A stretch of DNA of 12,328 bases from Johnsonella ignava ATCC 51276. Its GTDB lineage: Bacteria > Bacillota > Clostridia > Lachnospirales > Lachnospiraceae. The notes beneath the pieces were generated by a model that was not told the DNA's origin, did no database searches, and was given only the letters and a program-made list of their open reading frames with translations. The stretch covers positions 1-12,328 of the forward strand of contig NZ_JH378843.1 in the NCBI RefSeq assembly GCF_000235445.1. Direction: 5' to 3'. The position numbers and the translations under genes are program-made. Below, in pieces: positions 1 to 5,517 of this stretch (position 1 is its first letter; each line of letters begins with the position of its first letter).

Positions 1-122
1 TGATATTTCTTCTTAACCCCTTTTTTATAATTATAGTAGCAGTTAGGGCTAATTCCGAACTGCTTGCATAGCCATCTGAGACCAAAGATTTCTTTATTAT
101 CATCGATGAATCGATATACCAC
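1..122 (-). CDS. IS3 transposase OrfB, N-terminal fragment (cut by window edge)
   Basis: This frame reads from a GTG that overlaps the orfA stop codon and runs off the window. The protein begins VVYRFIDDNKEIFGLRWLCK and continues through ISPNCYYNYKKG, the usual start of IS3-family OrfB, ahead of the DDE integrase core that is not in the window. It lies in the -1 frame relative to orfA, as in most IS3 elements, where the active transposase is an OrfAB fusion made by ribosomal frameshifting. Separate initiation at the GTG is possible but less likely, since no good ribosome binding site precedes it. The catalytic residues cannot be judged. Confidence 0.75.
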   Translation of the reverse strand, partial: MVYRFIDDNKEIFGLRWLCKQFGISPNCYYNYKKGVKKKY

Positions 123-406
123 TAATCGATTTCCTTCGCAAAGAATGCCGCTGCTTTTTTTAGGAAAGATATTTCCTTATCTTTCTCATTAAGTAATTGA
201 TTAAGTCTTCTGATTTCTTTTGCTTCATTGGATTCAGTGGTACTGTGAGTGGTATAAAGGCATTCTTCTTGGTATTTGTTAACCCATTGACTAATAGTAC
301 TTTTAGCAATGTTATATTCTGCTGAAAGCTGAATGTAAGATTTGTCGCCGGTCATATAGGCTCTAACGACTTCTTTTTTAAAGTCTTCACTGTAACGTAC
401 TGACAT
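122..406 (-). CDS. IS3 transposase OrfA, 94 aa
   Basis: OrfA is the DNA-binding half of an IS3 transposase. Residues 1-45 form a helix-turn-helix of the HTH_Tnp_1 type (RYSEDFKKEVV, then LSAEYNIAKSTISQWVNKY). Residues 65-90 form a leucine-zipper-like coiled coil (LNQLLNEKDKEISFLKKAAAFF) that usually mediates OrfA and OrfAB dimerisation. The ATG at 406 follows AAGGAGG with an 8-base gap, a strong ribosome binding site. The stop overlaps the orfB frame. Length is normal for the family and no damage is visible. Confidence 0.9.
   Translation of the reverse strand: MSVRYSEDFKKEVVRAYMTGDKSYIQLSAEYNIAKSTISQWVNKYQEECLYTTHSTTESNEAKEIRRLNQLLNEKDKEISFLKKAAAFFAKEID
155..161 (-). promoter_or_regulatory. 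Programmed -1 frameshift site (A7) in IS3 orfA
   Basis: A run of seven A on the minus strand lies in orfA codons CTA AAA AAA GCA. Slipping back one base leads straight into the orfB frame with no stop between (SSGILCEGNRL then VVYRF). This is the position and type of slippery sequence used by IS3 elements to make the OrfAB fusion. No downstream stimulatory pseudoknot was assessed. Confidence 0.65.
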
Positions 407-456
407 TTTTATGTCCTCCTTGGATAATAAATATTATATATTATTCGAACAGAGTG

Positions 457-1743
457 TTACAAATTAATTATATCAGTACAATTCCATAGTTCCATTTTAT
501 CTTCTAAATCACGCTTACGATCTAACACCTCGTTATCATGTTCGTTTTCATAGCAATTGTCCAGCATTTCGTTCGCAATTGCAAGGACTCCTTCTCTATC
601 ATTCCAAAATTTTTGAAATATTATATCAGCCATAACTTCTAATTTCCATCTTGGAACCATTTTAGTTACACAAATTCCTTCAGTACTAAGTCCTTTTCTC
701 TCACGAGTTTTAAATGATCCTGTCCTTATCTGGCTATAACATTGGTATGCATATTGAGGTCCTTCAGACGATTTGTGCCATGTAACACGATTGTAGGAAC
801 TACCACATTCACATTTCATTTTACGACACCAAACATCTTTAGAGATTTTTTTCCCTCTACAGCCTTTATTATGCACAGACTCTGACTTGCTACTAAGTAT
901 TTGCTGAACTTTTTCAAACTGTTCTTTTGTAACAATTGGGGTATGTCTGCCTTCAACAATGACTTTATCAACCTCACCAAAATTATTTATTTTTTTCTGT
1001 TCTAAAAAATCCGGAACAAATTGCTTACGATAAACTATTGTACCACAATAAAAGGAGTTCCTTAATATTCTGCTGATATTCCCAGGTTGCCATTTTGTAA
1101 GTCCTGTAGCTGTTAAATGTCCTTCTTTTTCCAGTGCAAATTGAATTTTTCTAACGCCATTTCCATCTAAGTATAAATCAAAAATTCTACGCACTGTTCT
1201 TGCTTGCAATTCATTAAGCACATACTCTTTGCCAATTCTGTCATACCCCAGTATATTACCATTTCCATATAGAACACCATTTTTAAATGAAATCATTTGT
1301 CCTGCTTTTACCCTGACAGATGTTTTCTTGCTTTCATTTTGTGCAAGTGTCGCCATAATTGTCAGTCTTAATTCACCATCTTCATCATTCATTGTCCATA
1401 TGTTATCTTCTGTAAAATATACTTCTACACCTTCTCGCCTTAATATACGAGTTTGCTGTAGTGTATCAACTGTATTCCTTGCAAACCTAGATACCTCTCT
1501 TGTTACAATAAGATCAAATTTATTTTTTGATGCGTCTTGCATCATTCTCATAAAATTTTTTCTCTTTTTAACAGAAGTACCTGTTATTCCTTCATCTATA
1601 TAGCGATCATACAGTTCCCACTCAGGATGTTTTTCAAATAAATCATCATAATACTGAATTTGATTACCCAATGCAGAAATTTGAGCCTCATGCTCAGTCG
1701 ATACTCTCGCATATATAGCCACTACTCTTTTCTTTACTATCAT
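457..1743 (-). pseudogene. Large serine recombinase, C-terminus truncated by IS insertion
   Basis: This is a site-specific recombinase of the large serine family, which integrates and excises mobile elements. The resolvase domain spans about residues 5-150, with the catalytic serine in YARVSTE (S15) and the conserved VSRFARN (R86, R89). A Recombinase domain follows at 160-245, then a zinc ribbon with cysteines at 306, 311, 313, 335 and 358. Relatives run to about 500-560 residues and end in a long coiled-coil region. Here the frame stops at 428, just after the coiled coil begins, and the last 7-8 residues and the TAA come from the IS end. The ATG at 1743 follows GAGGAG with a rather long 15-base gap; no other in-frame start exists before a stop at 1771-1773. 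The catalytic domain is intact, but loss of the C-terminus probably impairs DNA recognition and synapsis. Confidence 0.85.
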
Positions 1744-1780
1744 TTCATCTTTTTTGTACTCCTCGTTTTGTTATCTTATA

Positions 1781-1939
1781 TTAACATAATTTGCTCTCTT
1801 TGGCAATCACTACCTTTCCATATTTTTGTAAGATTTTTCGATAAACCTTTTCTGATATTTCTCTTTTTCTGTATAAATATCTCATCAATGCTAAAGCTAT
1901 AATTGTATTAATCTGTAATTTTGTTATATCGCTTTTCAT
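1781..1939 (-). CDS. Small SHOCT-like protein upstream of the recombinase, 52 aa
   Basis: The protein starts MKSDITKLQINTIIALALM and continues with YLYRKREISEKVYRKILQKYGK. The pattern of a hydrophobic helix, then basic residues, then IS-E--Y--IL resembles the short SHOCT-type helix pair often found in small proteins of clostridial mobile elements, but the match is by eye only. I chose the ATG at 1939 because AAGGAGA lies 6 bases upstream; the frame is open further, to a TTG at 1993, but without comparable support. The gene ends 37 bases before the recombinase start and is probably cotranscribed with it. Its function is unknown; a role as recombinase accessory or directionality factor is a guess. 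Confidence 0.6.
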   Translation of the reverse strand: MKSDITKLQINTIIALALMRYLYRKREISEKVYRKILQKYGKVVIAKESKLC

Positions 1940-1989
1940 AAATCTCCTTGTATTTATATTATAAGTATGTTTACCCTGATTTTTAAAAT

Positions 1990-2040
1990 TCAAATGTCTT
2001 TAAGTTTTCTGACATTAACAGGTGTCTTGACACACAACAT
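1990..2040 (-). CDS. 16-codon ORF in leader unit A
   Basis: The ORF encodes MLCVKTPVNVRKLKDI. It is preceded by GGCGGAGG with a gap of about 10 bases to the ATG, one of the best ribosome binding sites in the window. The counterpart in unit B encodes MLSAKTPTNVIKLKTKE. The shared KTP-NV-KL core shows that the frame, start and ribosome binding site have been kept while the DNA diverged. It could be a leader peptide controlling the downstream genes or a small effector peptide. The stop lies about 50 bases before the start of the SHOCT-like gene. No function is known to me. Confidence 0.45.
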   Translation of the reverse strand: MLCVKTPVNVRKLKDI

Positions 2041-2120
2041 AAGAATTTCACCTCCGCCTCTTTTCAAGATGAGCCGGCTTTCACTAAAGAAGTATCATTA
2101 TCCCCATTTACATCATCACA

Positions 2121-2140
2121 AATAGGCTGCCACGCCTATT
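2121..2140 (-). promoter_or_regulatory. Conserved hairpin of unit A
   Basis: On the minus strand AATAGGC and GCCTATT form a 7-bp stem closing the loop GTGGCA. Unit B keeps the same loop but has a different stem that still pairs, which supports an RNA structure. An alternative is a plus-strand terminator, because in that direction the stem is followed by a run of T. Confidence 0.5.
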
Positions 2141-2199
2141 TTTTGTCTTACAAATTTGTCGCTCACTTTCTTTTATCCTTTGTATTTGTAAGTATGTGT

Positions 2200-2292
2200 T
2201 TAAACCAAGGTTGCCGGAGGGTACATGGTTATTTCCTCAAGTCCTAATCTTCTCAGCAGAAAGGTCTTAGCGTTTGTTGACAGATGCTCCAT
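2200..2292 (-). CDS. 30-codon ORF in the 5' part of unit A
   Basis: The product begins MEHLSTNAKTFLLRRLGLEE and ends ITMYPPATLV. In unit B the same frame gives only MTYAKTFLLKRDT before a stop, so AKTFLL followed by basic residues is shared. The start has no convincing ribosome binding site (AGGACA lies 10 bases upstream). It could be a real small protein, a leader peptide, or chance conservation of an RNA element. I do not recognise it. Confidence 0.3.
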   Translation of the reverse strand: MEHLSTNAKTFLLRRLGLEEITMYPPATLV

Positions 2293-2370
2293 AAATGGTT
2301 AATGTCCTGTTTTGGTCTAAGTTATTACCCCCATTTCAAATGTGGGGTTAATCTTAACCCATCTGGGGTA

Positions 2371-2387
2371 TTTCTCTGGTTCAGCCA
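2371..2387. repeat. Short hairpin in the IS200 3' region
   Basis: CTCTGG and CCAGAG form a 6-bp stem around TTCAG. It lies between the tnpA stop and the terminal hairpin of the element, and could act as a transcription or processing structure. No T-run follows, so it is not a clear terminator. Confidence 0.35.
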
Positions 2388-2441
2388 GAGGCGGGATTTC
2401 GCAATACCATTTTTACCGTCAGCCTCCTGAAGAAGGCTCTG

Positions 2442-2852
2442 CTACTTTCTTGCTTCCTCTAATTTATCATTTTCTTCTTGTTCTTGAATATATTTTATGA
2501 TCGTTTCTTCATTTACATTTCCCACTGTCGAAACATAATATCCTCTTGCCCAAAAATGACGTTCTCCCCATTTATTCCTATACTCCGGGTGTCTATCAAA
2601 CAGCATTAATGCACTTTTACCTTTTAAATATAACATAAACTCTGATACACTCATTTTGGGCGGTATTGCTGCATACATATGAATATGATCTATGCATACT
2701 CTTCCATCTATCAGGTTTACTTGTTTCATCTCACACAATTTTTTTATTATTTCTACCAAGTCTTTTTTAGTTTCTCCATACATGACTCTTCTTCTATATT
2801 TCGGTATAAAAACAATATGGTAAGTGCAATTCCAGCGTGTATGTGTTATATC
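2442..2852 (-). pseudogene. tnpA: IS200/IS605 Y1 transposase TnpA, no standard start codon
   Basis: TnpA is the HUH single-strand transposase of IS200-type elements. Counting from the first ATG at 2783, the HUH pair is H33-I-H35 (DHIHMYAAIPP), and the tyrosine nucleophile with its metal-binding glutamine is Y98 and Q102 in KYIQEQ. Conserved YLKGKSALM and RHFWARGYYVSTVG are present. The family N-terminus (ITHTRWNCTYHIVFIPKYRR) is encoded in the same frame upstream of that ATG, back to about 2852, but this open stretch up to the stop at 2889-2891 holds no ATG, GTG or TTG. Either a rare ATT or CTG start is used or the start codon has been lost. The first ATG would give a protein lacking the first beta strand. 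The active site looks intact. Confidence 0.7.
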
Positions 2853-2872
2853 ATAAATCAGTTTAACATACC

Positions 2873-2889
2873 AACAACATTTAGTTGTT
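2873..2889. repeat. Left-end hairpin of the IS200-like element
   Basis: AACAAC and GTTGTT pair around ATTTA just upstream of the tnpA coding homology. Its position matches the hairpin that IS200/IS605 transposases bind at the left end. Confidence 0.5.
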
Positions 2890-3014
2890 TATCAATGATA
2901 CACTATACTAGCTTCTTTATATCTCTAATGCTTCAATATTTGAATTGATTCTTTGAGTAATCCAATATACTAACATATTTTTATATCTTGTTAATTCTTA
3001 TGTATCCATAAAAA

Positions 3015-3068
3015 TCATTCCTTTGTTTTAAGTTTTATGACATTAGTAGGTGTCTTGGCTGACAACAT
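3015..3068 (-). CDS. 17-codon ORF in leader unit B
   Basis: The ORF encodes MLSAKTPTNVIKLKTKE and has the same strong GGCGGAGG ribosome binding site as its partner in unit A. Conservation of start, site and the KTP-NV-KL core supports translation. Downstream of this copy no intact gene follows: about 100 AT-rich bases lead into the IS200-like element. The unit may have lost its downstream gene, or the ORF works alone. I do not recognise the peptide. Confidence 0.45.
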   Translation of the reverse strand: MLSAKTPTNVIKLKTKE

Positions 3069-3147
3069 AGGAATTTCACCTCCGCCTCTTATTCCAGACG
3101 AGCCGGCATAAACTATTGAAGTATCATTATCACTGCTTATTTCAACG

Positions 3148-3167
3148 AACAGACTGCCACATCTGTT
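3148..3167 (-). promoter_or_regulatory. Conserved hairpin of unit B
   Basis: On the minus strand AACAGAT and GTCTGTT pair around the loop GTGGCA. Relative to unit A, one U-A pair has become C-G, one G-C pair has become A-U, and one C-G pair has become a U-G wobble. The wobble pairs only in the minus-strand transcript; the plus strand would have an A-C mismatch. This favours RNA made in the recombinase direction. Confidence 0.5.
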
Positions 3168-3423
3168 TTTTATGTTTTCTTATTTGTCGCTCGCTTTCTT
3201 ATTTCCTCATATAACAATGGTATTCATACAAACCGAAACGAACTGCTAAAAATGCTCAACTCAAGTATCCCGCTTCAGCAGAAAGGTCTTTGCGTAAGTC
3301 ATAATCCTCCACAAGCAGATAAAGTCCTACCTTAGTCTATTCTGTTGTCAAAGAACAAATTTCTAATACCTTTTAAGAAAGACCCATTTTAAGCCTTATT
3401 TAATGTCAGATTTCTCCCTTGAC

Positions 3424-3471
3424 AAAATAAAAGGACAGATCTCCCTCTACTTTATAAAGGAAAATCTGCCC
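3424..3471 (-). terminator. Intrinsic terminator after the sigma factor gene
   Basis: On the minus strand GGGCAGATTTTCC pairs with GGAGATCTGTCC, giving a long stem with some G-U pairs, followed by TTTTATTTT. It begins about 15 bases after the sigma factor stop and is the first clear terminator downstream of the transport operon. Confidence 0.75.
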
Positions 3472-3486
3472 CTATCTACAAGGCGA

Positions 3487-3903
3487 TTACTTCAAAATTT
3501 CTTCCAACAGTAACCTCAGTTTCTTCAGTATGCTGTTCTTACGCCATTGTATAGCTTGGTAACTTACTTTCTTTCTCCTCGCAATGCTTGAAAGAGTTTC
3601 ATCATTAAAGTACAAACACTCTATGATGTCTCTTTCTTCTGTACTAAGCATTGATATAGCGTTTTTGACTGCTTCAATCATAATCTTAGTTTCCACAATG
3701 TTTTCTACATCAATTGCTTCATCAACTATTGTTTCTGAAAAGTGTCCGTCATGGTCTAATGATGAAAAAAAGAGCAAGTGTTTTTTTCTGTCCACCTGCT
3801 CCAAATATTTTTCATGCTCTTCTTCACGCCAGTAGACCTTATATATCTCCTCACTGACTTTCACCTTTTGTCCATCTACATAAAGGTAATATTCTTTTTT
3901 CAT
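3487..3903 (-). CDS. Sigma-70-like factor of the ICE type, 138 aa
   Basis: This is a short sigma-70-family or related regulatory protein, of a kind common in conjugative elements of Firmicutes. Residues about 80-132 form a region 4 helix-turn-helix (AISMLSTEERDIIECLYF, then LSSIARRKKVSYQAIQWRK). Residues 1-75 are acidic and charged with no obvious region 2, so it may act more as a regulator than as a full promoter-opening sigma factor. The start at 3903 follows GGAG with an 8-base gap, and the preceding small ORF ends one base before the ATG, so translation is probably coupled. A strong terminator follows. It may be read together with the transport operon, since no terminator separates them. 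Its target promoters are not identifiable here. Confidence 0.8.
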   Translation of the reverse strand: MKKEYYLYVDGQKVKVSEEIYKVYWREEEHEKYLEQVDRKKHLLFFSSLDHDGHFSETIVDEAIDVENIVETKIMIEAVKNAISMLSTEERDIIECLYFNDETLSSIARRKKVSYQAIQWRKNSILKKLRLLLEEILK

Positions 3904-3904
3904 T

Positions 3905-4036
3905 TCAAGTTCTCCATTTTCTTTCTGTCTGCTTGTTTTCAGGCAAAAAAAGGAGGACTCCTACACCTAAGCATAAGAAGCCCTCTAAAATGAAAGGAAC
4001 TTGTTCTGGCTCTACATTTTGAAGTTTCTTTCTCAT
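3905..4036 (-). CDS. Small membrane-type protein upstream of the sigma factor, 43 aa
   Basis: The product begins MRKKLQNVEPEQVPFILEGF, has a hydrophobic core LCLGVGVLLFLP at residues 21-32, and ends in a basic tail. One short membrane helix is possible. Its TGA lies one base before the sigma factor ATG, a spacing that suggests coupled translation and supports it being real. The ribosome binding site is weak (GGTAATTATA before the ATG). I do not recognise the family; an anti-sigma or membrane-anchor role would fit the position but is only a guess. Confidence 0.5.
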   Translation of the reverse strand: MRKKLQNVEPEQVPFILEGFLCLGVGVLLFLPENKQTERKWRT

Positions 4037-4050
4037 TATAATTACCAGTA

Positions 4051-4104
4051 TCAAAAAGCTCTATAAATTTTTTCTGTATAAATAATAGACTTTGTATGGC
4101 ACAT
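4051..4104 (-). CDS. 17-codon ORF between the S component and sigma genes
   Basis: The ORF encodes MCHTKSIIYTEKIYRAF, with GAGGT 8 bases before the ATG. It lies 54 bases downstream of the S component stop and ends 14 bases before the next small ORF. The ribosome binding site and tight spacing are the only support; chance is not excluded. Confidence 0.3.
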   Translation of the reverse strand: MCHTKSIIYTEKIYRAF

Positions 4105-4158
4105 AGCAATTACCTCAACTATTTAATCTGTTTTTTCACTTACTTAGCCAAATTAGTA

Positions 4159-4743
4159 TTAAATAACCCCTGCTTTCTCAAAATGTTTTTTAAGTATCCT
4201 TGTTGCAACAAATGCTCCTATGCACGCAAGAATAAAAGTTATAAAACCAAAGCCTACTGCCCACGAAACTTTGAAATAAGATAATGCTTCATTTATTTGT
4301 GCTTCACTCATTTTCCATTTTGATGCTCTTTCCACAAAAGAAGTTGTCCCGAATAAAATCACAGGAATTACTGTTCCTAAAAAATCTGCTAATGCAAATG
4401 TCCCATATCCAATAACTATTCGTCCCTTGCTCTCATAATTTCCTATAATCAAATCACATATGATTCCACCGATTACAGCAAAGACTGCATGAGGTAAATG
4501 TCCTCCTGACAATGCAATTAAGCCAAGAAGAGTTCCTGATATTGTAAATACTCCCTTCTTTTTAACTTTTACAGCCATAAGGATATAAACGGTGGCAGCT
4601 ACCATAAAGCTAACTCCTGAAGCAATAAATCCTCCAATAACTGTTGTTGCCATAGCAAAGCTGGCTGCCATGTATATGACAATTCCAATTGCATTAAAAA
4701 TTCCGATTGTAATAAAATCACGACCATTTAATTTGTTTTTCAT
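4159..4743 (-). CDS. ECF transporter S component, Trep_Strep (MptD-like) family, 194 aa
   Basis: This is the substrate-binding membrane subunit of an energy-coupling factor transporter. Six hydrophobic segments lie at about 11-30, 33-58, 64-80, 84-101, 108-131 and 160-184, the normal S-component topology. The conserved-looking loop ALSGGHLPHAVFAVIGG (residues 77-93) and GYGTFALADFLG (112-123) fit the Trep_Strep/TIGR02185 type. I chose the ATG at 4743 because GGAG lies 6-7 bases upstream; two earlier in-frame ATGs lack a good site. The start overlaps the stop of a 20-codon ORF (ATGA). The substrate is unknown. As the last transport gene next to EcfT and a fused ECF ATPase, it is dedicated to this module. 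Metallophore or metal-complex uptake is inferred from context only. Confidence 0.8.
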   Translation of the reverse strand: MKNKLNGRDFITIGIFNAIGIVIYMAASFAMATTVIGGFIASGVSFMVAATVYILMAVKVKKKGVFTISGTLLGLIALSGGHLPHAVFAVIGGIICDLIIGNYESKGRIVIGYGTFALADFLGTVIPVILFGTTSFVERASKWKMSEAQINEALSYFKVSWAVGFGFITFILACIGAFVATRILKKHFEKAGVI

Positions 4744-4802
4744 AAAAATCTCCATTCCGCCGCCAAGTTGCGGCACAAATAGTGATGAAAAGTATTTTTC
4801 AC
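4740..4802 (-). CDS. 20-codon coupling ORF between ecfT and the S component
   Basis: A GTG start lies 6 bases after AGGAGG, which itself overlaps the ecfT stop. The ORF encodes MKNTFHHYLCRNLAAEWRFL if GTG is read as Met, and its TGA overlaps the S component ATG. The strong site and exact ATGA overlap suggest that ribosomes leaving ecfT restart here and are delivered to the S gene. The gap would otherwise be about 70 bases in an operon whose genes mostly touch. The peptide itself may have no function. Confidence 0.45.
   Translation of the reverse strand: MKNTFHHYLCRNLAAEWRFL
4759..4774 (-). promoter_or_regulatory. GC-rich hairpin before the S component gene
   Basis: In the minus-strand RNA GCCGC pairs with GCGGC around a 6-base loop, inside the 20-codon ORF and just upstream of the S gene ribosome binding site. 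In such AT-rich DNA it stands out. It could limit free initiation at the S gene so that translation depends on ribosomes from the short ORF, or mark an RNA processing end. Confidence 0.4.
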
Positions 4803-4812
4803 AATAGTCCTC

Positions 4813-5517
4813 CTAATAAATTTTCTGTATTACTATCACAAGAGCAATCATCAAAGCTCCTAATAGTCCAATCATTAAGTCTGCCCATCTAAACCGCAAT
4901 TCTGTTGATGTTACCCTTTTCGCATCACTATCAAGTCCTCTAATAAGTGCTGAAGCTGACAATTCATCTGAAATCTTAATCATTCTCATTAAAAGCGGAA
5001 CAAGCGTATATTCAATGTATTTAATTGGATGTAGCAACGGAAAAAATCTGCTTGTTACGATTCCTCGAATCTTCATATTCTCTTTTAATGCCTTGAGTTC
5101 TATTTTTATAGTTGGTACAAACCTAAGCAAAACACTAAAAGGTATACCAATGCTTCTTGGTACTTTCATTCTATTTAACGCTTCCAGCATTTCACTTACG
5201 CTTGTAGTCTTTGTTATATATCCACCAAACATAGCGATTAAGGTCATTCTTGATGCAAAGTAAATAAACATATATATTGCAAATACAATACTTGCTTCCG
5301 GGAACTTTCCAAGCCCTAACTCTATGCAGTATAAAAGCACAAAAAACAAAATAAAGCGTAACGATCTTTTCCACATCCCGCTATATACATACAGAAAAAA
5401 GGCAAAAACAATTAGTACAAAAAGTAGAATTGTATCGCTTATAAAAAAGCTCGTAAATCCAACAATTGGAAGTAGAGTAAGTTTTATTCTCGGATCTATA
5501 GTTTTTCTATCTGACAA
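4813..5517 (-). CDS. ecfT: ECF transporter transmembrane component EcfT, 234 aa
   Basis: EcfT is the membrane scaffold that couples ATP hydrolysis to the S component. The CbiQ-type layout is clear: hydrophobic segments at about 12-46, 53-70, 75-98 and 213-232, and a long cytoplasmic coupling region with the two short arginine motifs KIRG (R151) and LIRGLD (R193) that dock on the ATPase. The start is TTG at 5517, supported by AGGAGGT with a 7-base gap; the first ATG would remove the conserved IDPRIKL start. It overlaps the fused ATPase gene by 11 bases. The stop overlaps the ribosome binding site of the next short ORF. Length is normal. The pairing with a fused two-domain ATPase implies a dedicated (group I) ECF transporter rather than a shared module. 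Confidence 0.88.
   Translation of the reverse strand: MSDRKTIDPRIKLTLLPIVGFTSFFISDTILLFVLIVFAFFLYVYSGMWKRSLRFILFFVLLYCIELGLGKFPEASIVFAIYMFIYFASRMTLIAMFGGYITKTTSVSEMLEALNRMKVPRSIGIPFSVLLRFVPTIKIELKALKENMKIRGIVTSRFFPLLHPIKYIEYTLVPLLMRMIKISDELSASALIRGLDSDAKRVTSTELRFRWADLMIGLLGALMIALVIVIQKIY

Larger units (their letters stand above)
1..480 (-). mobile_element. IS3-family insertion sequence, upstream part (left copy)
   Basis: The element holds orfA complete and the first 40 codons of orfB; the rest lies beyond the window start. Its upstream end falls in the 3' part of the serine recombinase gene. On the minus strand two possible termini begin with TG: TGTACTG at 480-474 and TGTAACAC at 461-454. 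The first fits usual IS3-family ends better, but the matching inverted repeat is outside the window, so the boundary is uncertain by about 20 bases. OrfA differs clearly from that of the IS3-type element at the right edge, so the two are separate insertions. Confidence 0.8.
1990..2320 (-). repeat. Leader-like repeat unit A
   Basis: This is one of two diverged copies of a unit of about 330 bases (the other is at 3015-3342), read here on the minus strand. In order, the shared blocks are: AGACCAAAACAGGACATTA; ACGCTAAGACCTTTCTGCTGA; GAAAGTGAGCGACAAAT; a hairpin with loop GTGGCA; GATAATGATACTTC; GCCGGCTC; and AGAGGCGGAGGTGAAATTCTT followed by an ATG and a tiny ORF. In this copy the unit lies directly upstream of the SHOCT-like gene and recombinase, so it may be their 5' leader. 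It matches no riboswitch that I recognise. Confidence 0.7.
2316..2910 (-). mobile_element. IS200/IS605-type element with tnpA only
   Basis: A single Y1 transposase gene is flanked by subterminal hairpins, as in IS200-type elements that move as single strands. The upstream hairpin pairs AACAAC with GTTGTT at 2873-2889. The downstream end has CCCC-A-CATTT pairing with AAATG-GGGG at about 2326-2347, next to a GGGTTAA/TTAACCC palindrome and a CTCTGG/CCAGAG hairpin at 2371-2387. No tnpB is present. The outer boundaries are estimated from hairpin positions and may be off by 10-30 bases. The downstream end lies directly at the start of unit A, so the insertion separates unit B from unit A. Confidence 0.65.
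3015..3342 (-). repeat. Leader-like repeat unit B
   Basis: This is the second copy of the unit at 1990-2320, in the same orientation and with the same order of conserved blocks: AGACTAAGGTAGGACTTTA; ACGCAAAGACCTTTCTGCTGA; GAAAGCGAGCGACAAAT; hairpin with loop GTGGCA; GATAATGATACTTC; GCCGGCTCG; AGAGGCGGAGGTGAAATTCCT; ATG. The spacing between blocks is similar. It lies downstream of the sigma factor terminator, so it needs its own promoter. A TTGACA at 3351-3346 lies just upstream, but no matching -10 box is seen at normal spacing. Confidence 0.7.

Noticed and set aside
1229..1603. Plus-strand frame of 124 codons
   Set aside because: It lies wholly antisense to the serine recombinase, has low-complexity composition and no ribosome binding site; it is a shadow of the real gene.
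2112..2159. GTG frame in unit A (VSDKFVRQKIGVAAYL) across the hairpin
   Set aside because: Unit B has GCG instead of GTG and an early stop in this frame; conservation of the hairpin is a better explanation.
2940..3014. Stretch reading NMLVYWITQRINSNIEALEI after the unit B micro-ORF
   Set aside because: It is only about 20 codons, with no ribosome binding site and stops on both sides; it could be a gene remnant but cannot be supported.
3243..3310. GTG frame in unit B (VEDYDLRKDLSAEAGYLS)
   Set aside because: The same frame is closed in unit A, so there is no conservation to support it.
1990..3342. Twin units as a CRISPR-like array or terminal repeats of one transposon
   Set aside because: There are only two long, diverged direct copies with no regular spacer; the IS200-like element between them has its own hairpin ends, and direct repeats of 330 bases do not fit IS200 ends.
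3323..3351. TTGACA at 3351-3346 (minus) as the promoter of unit B
   Set aside because: At 17-base spacing the -10 position reads AGGACT, and unit A has no matching -35 box, so it is not annotated as a promoter.
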